A stretch of DNA of 12,491 bases, from assembly GCA_025450975.1 (NCBI GenBank), contig JANWLI010000141.1, forward strand, positions 1 to 12,491, given 5' to 3'. Origin of the DNA: Candidatus Kapaibacterium sp. GTDB lineage: Bacteria; Bacteroidota; Ignavibacteria; Palsa-1295. The stretch's first letter is position 1. Each line of letters begins with the position of its first letter. Shown piece after piece: positions 6,753 to 12,491 of this stretch. The notes beneath the pieces are model-generated. The model saw only the letters and a program-made list of their open reading frames with translations. It had not been told where the DNA came from and ran no database searches. Made by a program: the position numbers and the translations under genes.

Positions 6753-7942
6753 TACGAAAGCATCGGTCGTATTTTTTCGAGCACCGTATCAACACGAATG
6801 CTCTCAATAGGCTCCCGCACCTCGGGAAAAAGAACGACGGCCTTCGGAGTATACGGCAACCATTCGTCGCGATGCGGATAAAAGGCGACCATCTTCTTCT
6901 CCATTGCAGCTGCAAGGTGGACGACTGCTGTATCGGGTGAGATCACCACTTCCGCTCTGGCAAGTAGAGCTGCAAGTTCGTGGATCGAGCTGGTCTTGAA
7001 TACCTGAACATTCGGGGCGAGACGATCTGCAAGTTGAAAATGGGCAAAGTACTCTTCCGAGGCAGTAGTAAGCAAAAGAAGATCAGGGTATTCCTGGGCT
7101 AAATACTGAGCAAGCTCGATCAAATTATCAATTCCCCATTCGCGGAAGCTGCTCTTGGCTTCGAGATGAACAACGGCGTAGCGCTTGTAGCCAGATGGTG
7201 CGAGCACCTCATCAACACGAGCTCTCGTCGCACGTAAAGCCTCGGGAGTTACGATAAACTCAGGTTTGCGCTCAGCCTCGGTAAACTTGATATCAAAAGT
7301 GCTCTCCACGAGATTCTGGTACTGCTCAACCATTGGAACATATTCCCCAGGCGCCGGACGCTTAAAACACAGCGAGTAGATCTTTGCATATCGCCAGTGA
7401 CGCGAGCTATGCGCAGTTGCAGTGATTCCCTTCGTGATAAATCTGCTGACGAAGGCGAACCTCACCGGCTTATAGAATCCAGCAGTAGCAAGCACGACGT
7501 CCCATCCATCATGACGAGCGCGCCTCATTTCTCCATACATCCGGAAGAGTCCGGGCGAAAAGAAGTCATAGGTATGATCGATACCAGATTCGGCAGCGAG
7601 GACAACGGCATTTTGTTTACTTATGGCAAGACCGATACGAAGCCCCGGATTCCGTCGCTTCAGCGTTTTCCACAGTGGCGAGGTCAGGACAAGGTCGCCG
7701 ATCGGAAAATGGGAAATAATGAGCACATTCTTTACTGTATCGAGCGACGGCTTCTTTGCATTCCGATACTTTTTGTAGAAAATACTGAGGATGACAATGG
7801 CAAGACGCCGCACGAGATGGATAGCCTTATCCCTCGTCTTAGGCGGATTGCCTCGATCGTAGCGGTCATTGCCTGCCCGACGTTTGCTCCATTGTGCTGA
7901 TCGTTCGTCCTTAATATCTTCCTCCGATAGAGTTACGGTCAA
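6752..7942 (-). CDS. Glycosyltransferase family 9 (heptosyltransferase-like)
   Basis: This is a GT-B enzyme of the ADP-heptose:LPS heptosyltransferase family, acting at the cytoplasmic face on the lipopolysaccharide core or a related glycan. Two hallmark motifs are present: VLIISHFPIGDLVLTSP (73-89), the N-terminal Rossmann strand with Gly82-Asp83, and SPDTAVVHLAAA (335-346), the C-terminal donor-binding loop with Asp337 and His342. Length is 396 residues from a TTG at 7942. The first 40 residues are highly charged and unlike the family, and residues 41-55 form a hydrophobic or amphipathic membrane-associating stretch. The start is therefore doubtful. A GTG at Val44 would give about 353 residues, closer to the usual size, and the TTG itself lies inside a promoter-like TATATTTG. 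The gene overlaps the next by TAATG and heads a three-gene run. The exact sugar transferred is unknown. Confidence 0.85.
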   Translation of the reverse strand: MTVTLSEEDIKDERSAQWSKRRAGNDRYDRGNPPKTRDKAIHLVRRLAIVILSIFYKKYRNAKKPSLDTVKNVLIISHFPIGDLVLTSPLWKTLKRRNPGLRIGLAISKQNAVVLAAESGIDHTYDFFSPGLFRMYGEMRRARHDGWDVVLATAGFYKPVRFAFVSRFITKGITATAHSSRHWRYAKIYSLCFKRPAPGEYVPMVEQYQNLVESTFDIKFTEAERKPEFIVTPEALRATRARVDEVLAPSGYKRYAVVHLEAKSSFREWGIDNLIELAQYLAQEYPDLLLLTTASEEYFAHFQLADRLAPNVQVFKTSSIHELAALLARAEVVISPDTAVVHLAAAMEKKMVAFYPHRDEWLPYTPKAVVLFPEVREPIESIRVDTVLEKIRPMLS

Positions 7943-7947
7943 ATATA
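7940..7947 (-). promoter_or_regulatory. TATATTTG box, possible -7 element
   Basis: On the minus strand TATATTTG (7947-7940) is identical to the -7 element in front of the YVGG gene, but no TTTG lies at the expected 17-23 nt upstream. It overlaps the TTG that opens the longest GT9 reading frame. If it is a real promoter, translation must begin further downstream. A purine-rich GGAGGAAG follows shortly after. Confidence 0.25.
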
Positions 7948-8021
7948 CTAACAGTACTTTCGGTGTTTTTGACCTACAGGCGTTTCAACTATCTGCTAGT
8001 TGTGCTTGTTAGGTGTCGCTT

Positions 8022-8759
8022 ATGTCGGGAAAAAAGTGTGTAGGCATCATTCTGGCCGGAGGAACGGGGTCGCGCCTCTATCCGTGCACGAAGGTTACCA
8101 ATAAGCATCTGCTGCCGATCGGCGAGATGCCAATGATCTTCTACCCGCTTAAAAAGCTGGTGGGCGCCGGTATAACCGACATCATGATCGTCACCGGCAC
8201 CGAGCATATGGGTGACTTTATTTCACTTCTTGGTTCGGGTACGGAATTCGGCTGTCACCTCACGTACCGCGTGCAGGACGAAGCCGGCGGTATTGCCGAG
8301 GCGCTTTCGCTTGCCGAGCGGTTCTCACGTAACGATCCGATGTGCGTCATCCTCGGCGACAATATTTTCGAAGAAAGCATCGCCCCGCTGATCGCAGAAT
8401 TTTCCGCCGAACCCCAAACTGCCCGTATTCTTCTGAAGGAAGTTACCGATCCGAAGCGTTTCGGCGTTGCGAAGATCGAAAAGGATCAAGTCGTCGAGAT
8501 CATCGAGAAACCGGCCGATCCGCCAAGCTCGTATGCAGTGACCGGCATTTACTGTTACCCGCCCGATGTGTTTGAGATCATTCGTGACCTTAAACCTTCG
8601 CAGCGCGGCGAACTCGAGATCACGGACGTGAATAATGCCTACCTGAAAGCAAACCGGCTGAAGTATTCGATGATGACTGGATACTGGAGCGATGCCGGAA
8701 CATTCCACTCGCTTGCAAAGGCAAACGAGTTAGTAGTTGCCAACGAACCTCTCTATTAA
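8022..8759 (+). CDS. rmlA: Glucose-1-phosphate thymidylyltransferase, short form
   Basis: The enzyme makes dTDP-glucose from dTTP and glucose-1-phosphate, the first step toward dTDP-6-deoxyhexoses. The 245-residue length and sequence match the short RfbA type known from Bacillus anthracis. The nucleotide-binding signature LAGGTGSRLYP (11-21) is followed by TKVTNKHLLP with the catalytic-type Lys28. GDNIFE (112-117) carries metal-binding Asp113, and GELEITDVNN (196-205) is diagnostic for the family. The ATG at 8022 is preferred over a GTG at 8013 because an AGG lies 8 nt upstream of it and the family begins directly before the GIILAGG strand. It is the first gene of a plus-strand run; rmlB begins 2 nt after its stop. 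Confidence 0.93.
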   Translation: MSGKKCVGIILAGGTGSRLYPCTKVTNKHLLPIGEMPMIFYPLKKLVGAGITDIMIVTGTEHMGDFISLLGSGTEFGCHLTYRVQDEAGGIAEALSLAERFSRNDPMCVILGDNIFEESIAPLIAEFSAEPQTARILLKEVTDPKRFGVAKIEKDQVVEIIEKPADPPSSYAVTGIYCYPPDVFEIIRDLKPSQRGELEITDVNNAYLKANRLKYSMMTGYWSDAGTFHSLAKANELVVANEPLY

Positions 8760-8761
8760 CT

Positions 8762-9754
8762 GTGAACCTACTTGTCACCGGAGGCTGCGGATTCATCGGG
8801 ACGAACTTCGTGCGTCTTGCCGTCCTGCGCGGTCATACCGTCATTAACATCGACGCGCTGACCTACGCAGGCCGCAGAGAGAACCTTGACGATCTTGCGC
8901 CGACCAATGCGTACGGCTTCATCCACGGCGACATCTGCGATGGAGACCTCGTCGAGCGTGTCATGCGCCAGGGCTCGAACGGTGTGCCCTTCGATGCTGT
9001 GATCAACTTTGCAGCAGAAAGTCATGTCGATCGCTCCATCTATGCTGCGCGGACGTTCTCAATGACGAATGTGATCGGCACGGCAACACTTGTCGAAGCT
9101 GCGCGGAATGCAGAGATCCCGATGTTCGTGCAGATATCGACGGACGAGGTCTACGGTAGTATCGAAGGCAAAGGCTCATTCAAAGTTGACTCGCCGCTCG
9201 AGCCGTCGAGCCCGTACTCATCCTCGAAGGCTGGTGCCGACCTCGTCGTGCATTCATTTTACAGCACTTGGGGATACGATGTACGCATCACGCGGTGTAC
9301 CAATAATTACGGGCCGTATCAATTTCCTGAAAAGTTTATTCCGACGATCATCACGAAAGCATTGAAGGGTGAGCGCATCCCATTGTATGGCGATGGCAAG
9401 CACATTCGCAACTGGCTGTTTGTCGAAGATCACTGCGAAGGTGTCTTCCGGACGCTTGAAAAAGGCGAAGCCGGCGACGTCTACCTCTTCGGCGGTGATA
9501 CGGAAATGGAAAACGGCAAGTTGCTGCGTGAAGTATTGAAAGCACTTGCACTGGAAAACGGACAGGATCCGGAGACATATATTTCGCTTATCGAGCATGT
9601 AAAAGACCGTCCCGGCCATGACAGGCGCTACAGCCTTGACTGGAAGGCGTCGAAGAAAGAACTGGGCTGGACACCGTCGACGTCGTTCGAGGTCGGCCTG
9701 CGCGCAACGGTCCGTTGGTATTTGGAAAATCGTACCTGGTGGGAGCGCGCATGA
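8762..9754 (+). CDS. rmlB: dTDP-glucose 4,6-dehydratase
   Basis: This extended SDR enzyme (330 residues, normal length) converts dTDP-glucose to dTDP-4-keto-6-deoxyglucose using bound NAD. The dinucleotide-binding TGGCGFIG occupies residues 6-13. STDEVYGS holds Thr127, Asp128 and Glu129, the catalytic trio expected of RmlB, and YSSSK (Tyr152, Lys156) is the SDR catalytic pair. RPGHDRRYS near the C-terminus is also family-typical. The start is GTG at 8762, directly opening the first beta strand, with only 2 nt after the rmlA stop and no clear ribosome site, so it is probably translated by coupling. Its stop overlaps the next start as ATGA. Confidence 0.95.
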   Translation: MNLLVTGGCGFIGTNFVRLAVLRGHTVINIDALTYAGRRENLDDLAPTNAYGFIHGDICDGDLVERVMRQGSNGVPFDAVINFAAESHVDRSIYAARTFSMTNVIGTATLVEAARNAEIPMFVQISTDEVYGSIEGKGSFKVDSPLEPSSPYSSSKAGADLVVHSFYSTWGYDVRITRCTNNYGPYQFPEKFIPTIITKALKGERIPLYGDGKHIRNWLFVEDHCEGVFRTLEKGEAGDVYLFGGDTEMENGKLLREVLKALALENGQDPETYISLIEHVKDRPGHDRRYSLDWKASKKELGWTPSTSFEVGLRATVRWYLENRTWWERA

Positions 9755-10575
9755 ACATTGTCATCATAGGCAAAGGCCAGGTCGGCTCGATCCTTACAGA
9801 AGCACTCACCGATCATAACGTCACCGTCTGGCAGCAGAACCTCATCGACCTGACAGCAGACGAACTTGCGAAGCTCAATCCTGATGTCGTTATTAACGCT
9901 GCCGGAAAGACAGACCTCCTCTGGTGCGAGACGCATGCACTCCAGGCATTCCATTCGAATGTTGAAGCGCCGGTTGCTGTGTATCGGGCTGTTCGCTCAC
10001 TTAACGACAAAACCTTCTTTATTCACTTCTCTTCCGGATGTATCTGGGATGGCCCGTACCGTACGGATGGCAAACCCTTCGGCCCGTATGATCCTCCGAC
10101 GCCTGCAGCATTCTACAGCTGGACGAAAGCTGCATGCGATTCCATGCTCTTAGCAGAAGATCCCAATCGCGTTGCGATCCTACGTCCGCGGCAGGTCTTT
10201 TCACCAATCACATCGCCGCGCAATACACTTATGAAGCTCGTGCGATATGAGAAGCTCATCGATACGCCGAATTCGATGACAAGTGCGGAGACGATCGTGA
10301 AGATGGTCCGGTACCTCTTAACAGCTACCGGCGATCGCGCAGGAGTCTGGAATGTTTATGATAAAGGTGTAACGACTCCCTTCCGTGTCGGACAACTACT
10401 AGCCGAAGCAAAACTTCGCGGAGAGCCAACGGCATTTACAAAAGCAGAACTCGATGCTTTTCACAAGCCGAAGCGTGTCGATACGGTCCTCTATGACGAG
10501 CGCTTTGAGAAAACGATAAAACCGGAGCCCGTCGAAGACATGCTTCGTGCTGCCATTGCCGGCCTGGCAGCGTAG
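9751..10575 (+). CDS. RmlD-like dTDP-4-keto-6-deoxyhexose reductase (divergent)
   Basis: This 274-residue extended SDR protein probably reduces the C4 keto group of the sugar made by the upstream RmlB. GKGQVG (7-12) corresponds to the RmlD nucleotide-binding loop GxxGQ(L/V)G. NAAGKTDLLWCE fits the RmlD NAA(A/Y)T-V--CE region, and YSWTK supplies Tyr122 and Lys126. The active-site segment reads FSSGCIWDG where classical RmlD has STDYVFDG. The C-terminal third is poorly like RmlD. The start ATG at 9751 overlaps the rmlB stop (ATGA); an earlier in-frame ATG at 9715 would lie within rmlB and before the first strand. Because no rmlC is present here, the product may not be dTDP-L-rhamnose. A related reductase or epimerase of another deoxysugar is the alternative. 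Confidence 0.75.
   Translation: MNIVIIGKGQVGSILTEALTDHNVTVWQQNLIDLTADELAKLNPDVVINAAGKTDLLWCETHALQAFHSNVEAPVAVYRAVRSLNDKTFFIHFSSGCIWDGPYRTDGKPFGPYDPPTPAAFYSWTKAACDSMLLAEDPNRVAILRPRQVFSPITSPRNTLMKLVRYEKLIDTPNSMTSAETIVKMVRYLLTATGDRAGVWNVYDKGVTTPFRVGQLLAEAKLRGEPTAFTKAELDAFHKPKRVDTVLYDERFEKTIKPEPVEDMLRAAIAGLAA
10549..10571 (+). terminator. Weak hairpin at the 3' end of the rml run
   Basis: GCTGCCA (10549-10555) pairs with TGGCAGC (10565-10571) around a 9-nt GC-rich loop, overlapping the last codons of the rmlD-like gene. A T-rich but interrupted stretch (TTCTTCTT) starts about 15 nt later, inside the convergent ptsI end. It could slow or end transcription, but a chance coding palindrome is equally possible. 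Confidence 0.2.
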
Positions 10576-10581
10576 CAGCGG

Positions 10582-12363
10582 CTAGTTCTTCTTAATCAGC
10601 CTACGCCTTTTCGGTTTTGCTTTGCCCTGGAATTCAACAAGCAACTGCTTCACATCCTCCGTCGTCGATGCATCGCGCAGGGCTTTACGGACAAGTGATT
10701 GGCACTTCTTATAATCCATCGTGCGGATAAGGGAGGCGATGTGCATCACGCGCGTCGGCGAAACCGAGATCTCATCGAGTCCGAGGCCGATAATAAATGG
10801 CAGCGCAATATCTTTGCCGCCCATTTCGCCGCAGAGCGAGACGGGTTTGCGCTTTCTGTGAGCAGCAGTGATAACGTTATCGATGAGCTGCAGTACCGCT
10901 GGATGAAGCTCGTCAAAAAGATGAGAGATAAACTCGTTGCCGCGATCGACGGCCAGGGTGTACTGGGTCAGATCGTTCGAGCCGATCGAAAGGAAGTCAC
11001 AGCGGCTTGCAAAATGCTCCGCACGGATCGCTGCAGCCGGTACCTCTATCATTACACCGACAGGCATCTTACCGTTGAACGCTTCTCCCTTCGCCCGAAG
11101 GTCTTCTTTCGCTCGCTCGACGACGTCGAGTGCATAATCGAGTTCATGCGTAGAGGTGATCATCGGCAACATCATCCGCACATTGCCCACGGCCGATGCA
11201 CGGAGGATCGCGCGTACCTGCTCGGCGAACATGATCGGCTCATCGAGTGAGATACGAATGCCGCGCCAGCCGAGAAACGGGTTCTTCTCGCGCATGCCGC
11301 CGCCGGAAAATTTGTCGCCGCCGATATCGAACGTGCGGATCGTCACAACAGACGGATTAAACTTTGCTGCAAGGTCGCAATAGATCTTCGATTGCTCCAC
11401 TTCGCTCGGGATCTCGTCGTGCGCAGTGAGAAAGTGCTCGGTACGCAGGAGACCAAGCCCACGAAGCGGCTTGCCATCGGTCGAAGCAATGCCAACAGCT
11501 TCTTCGATGGCTTCTTCGCTGATAAGCTCCATGTTCATGCTGATGGCGATCTCGCGGCCGTCTTTGGTAAAGACAGGCGGCGTCGCCTCACCCATGAGCT
11601 TGCGCTCCTTCTCCTTGATAACCTCATCATGAGCAAGCTCTTTATAACGAACAAGTGTCGCATGATCGGGTTTGACGATGAGTTCGCCGCGCGTTCCGTC
11701 AAGGATGAGTATGTCGCCGGTTTCGATGTGGCCGGCAGCAGCGCGGAGCCCGACGATCGCCGGCAATCCAAGCGAGCGCGCAAGAATTGCGACGTGGCTT
11801 GTTGCGCCGCCGGTATCGGTCGCAAAGCCGAGGAGGTCCTGACGGGAAAAGAGAATGGCGTCAGCAGGTGTAAGCAGTTCGGCAACGACGATCGCCGAGC
11901 CGTCGATTTTGGAGACGATCTTATCTTTCTTCATCAGGTGCCGCAGGAGGCGCTGCTTGATGTCTTCGACATCGTCTGCGCGCTCGCGGAAGAGCGGATT
12001 CTCGCTCGTTGCAAGAAAATGCTGATGATGGCTAAACTCGGTGTCAACGACGTACGCAGCGTTGCGGCGTTCTTCGCGAATGCGGCGTTTGACGTTTCCG
12101 ATGACGAACGGGTCGTCGAGCATCATGCGCTGTGCTTCAAAGATGGCTTTTCCCTGATCGGGAGCTTTCTGCTCGGCGATCATGGTGATCTTATCCATTT
12201 CCGAGCGGGCGCGTTCGAGGGCGACATCGACGCGGGCTATATCTTCTTCGATCTCTTCGGAGGAAAGCTCAAGTTCGTCGGCAGCAATAAGCGTACGGTT
12301 ATAGTGAAAGGCAGGGCCGATCGCTATTCCCGGATGCGCTGATATGCCACGGTAGGTTTCCAT
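10582..12363 (-). CDS. ptsI: PTS Enzyme I, phosphoenolpyruvate-protein phosphotransferase
   Basis: Cytoplasmic Enzyme I takes phosphate from phosphoenolpyruvate and passes it to HPr, driving sugar uptake or PTS-based regulation. The length is 593 residues (about 575 is usual). The N-terminal domain binds HPr; GGATSHVAILARS places the phosphorylated histidine at His190. The PEP-binding barrel shows LRTEHFL (Arg307), FDIGGDK, NPFLGWRGIR, the GVMIEVPAA strand, SIGSNDLTQYTLAVDRGN and the catalytic cysteine Cys511 in SLCGEMGGK. All key residues are present, so it should be active. The tail (about 582-593) is unusually basic, KPKRRRLIKK. The ATG at 12363 follows the ptsH stop with no gap (TAGATG), so the two are one operon with coupled translation. 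Its 3' end is only 6 bp from the convergent rmlD-like gene. Confidence 0.97.
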   Translation of the reverse strand: METYRGISAHPGIAIGPAFHYNRTLIAADELELSSEEIEEDIARVDVALERARSEMDKITMIAEQKAPDQGKAIFEAQRMMLDDPFVIGNVKRRIREERRNAAYVVDTEFSHHQHFLATSENPLFRERADDVEDIKQRLLRHLMKKDKIVSKIDGSAIVVAELLTPADAILFSRQDLLGFATDTGGATSHVAILARSLGLPAIVGLRAAAGHIETGDILILDGTRGELIVKPDHATLVRYKELAHDEVIKEKERKLMGEATPPVFTKDGREIAISMNMELISEEAIEEAVGIASTDGKPLRGLGLLRTEHFLTAHDEIPSEVEQSKIYCDLAAKFNPSVVTIRTFDIGGDKFSGGGMREKNPFLGWRGIRISLDEPIMFAEQVRAILRASAVGNVRMMLPMITSTHELDYALDVVERAKEDLRAKGEAFNGKMPVGVMIEVPAAAIRAEHFASRCDFLSIGSNDLTQYTLAVDRGNEFISHLFDELHPAVLQLIDNVITAAHRKRKPVSLCGEMGGKDIALPFIIGLGLDEISVSPTRVMHIASLIRTMDYKKCQSLVRKALRDASTTEDVKQLLVEFQGKAKPKRRRLIKKN

Positions 12364-12491
12364 CTATTTCTCGTCAAATCCACGTGCAAAATACTCACAA
12401 ATTGCATCGGCCATCTCTGCTTCGTCCTCGCCTGCAAACTGCAGCTCGAGTTCGGTACCCTGGCCTGCGGCAAGCGTCATGACACCGATAA
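12364..12491 (-). CDS. ptsH: HPr phosphocarrier protein, C-terminal part
   Basis: The window holds the last 42 residues before a TAG at 12366-12364; the N-terminus lies beyond the right edge. It begins IGVMTLAAGQGTELELQ, matching the HPr segment that follows the regulatory serine (the S-I-M-G-V-M region), and ends in the final helix MADAICEYFARGFDEK. The active histidine (near residue 15) and the Ser46-equivalent are outside the window, so neither PEP-dependent nor HPr-kinase-type regulation can be judged. HPr receives phosphate from Enzyme I, whose gene follows immediately downstream. Confidence 0.93.
   Translation of the reverse strand, partial: IGVMTLAAGQGTELELQFAGEDEAEMADAICEYFARGFDEK

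Noticed and set aside
7397..7900. Plus-strand open frame of 167 codons
   Set aside because: It is antisense to the GT9 gene, which carries both family motifs. No motif or ribosome site supports it.
7943..8021. Classical promoter TTGACC (7969-7974) for rmlA
   Set aside because: No acceptable -10 lies 16-18 nt downstream (the hexamers there read like TCTGCT), and no Bacteroidota -7 box fits either, so no promoter is called.
11392..12342. Long plus-strand open frame of 316 codons
   Set aside because: It lies wholly antisense to ptsI, whose active-site motifs are intact. It shows no recognisable domain and is a shadow of that gene.

Overview
The window reads as ordinary chromosome from a bacterium of the FCB group (Bacteroidota/Chlorobi/Ignavibacteria/Kapabacteria side); no species can be named. 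The grounds are: weak or absent Shine-Dalgarno sites, a textbook Bacteroidota-type promoter (TTTG, 19 nt, TATATTTG) in front of the first gene, a large secreted 'YVGG' repeat propeller of the kind often exported in this group, and a peptidase/TolB-propeller/outer-membrane-barrel fusion. Base composition looks moderate and even by eye. I saw no tRNA, rRNA, insertion sequence, CRISPR array or phage gene.

Layout. (1) 1-1986, minus strand: the first 662 residues of a secreted beta-propeller repeat protein that runs off the left edge. (2) 1987-2149: a divergent promoter region. (3) 2150-5281, plus strand: a 1043-residue envelope protein with a signal peptide, an HEXXH metallopeptidase-like domain, a six-blade WD40/PD40 (TolB-like) propeller and an Omp85/BamA-like C-terminal barrel. 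(4) 5308-5338: a perfect 13-bp hairpin between convergent genes. (5) 7942-5387, minus strand: a tight three-gene run of a GT9 heptosyltransferase-like enzyme, a GT-A-like glycosyltransferase and a pentapeptide-repeat protein, joined by TAATG and TAACATG junctions. (6) 8022-10575, plus strand, divergent from the previous run: rmlA, rmlB and a divergent rmlD-like reductase, with a 2-nt gap and an ATGA overlap; rmlC is absent. (7) 12491-10582, minus strand: the C-terminal end of ptsH (HPr) directly followed by ptsI (Enzyme I), which converges on the rml genes with only 6 bp between.

Functional picture. The centre of the window (5387-10575) supplies cell-surface polysaccharide: a dTDP-6-deoxyhexose precursor from the rml genes, and transferases that probably add sugars to lipopolysaccharide or another surface glycan. 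The two large left-hand genes make exported envelope proteins. The right-hand PTS genes are the general energy-coupling phosphocarriers (PEP to EI to HPr); sugar-specific components are not in view. The most distinctive items are the three-domain peptidase/propeller/Omp85 fusion, the rml set without rmlC and with a non-standard reductase, and the pentapeptide-repeat protein translationally coupled to a glycosyltransferase.
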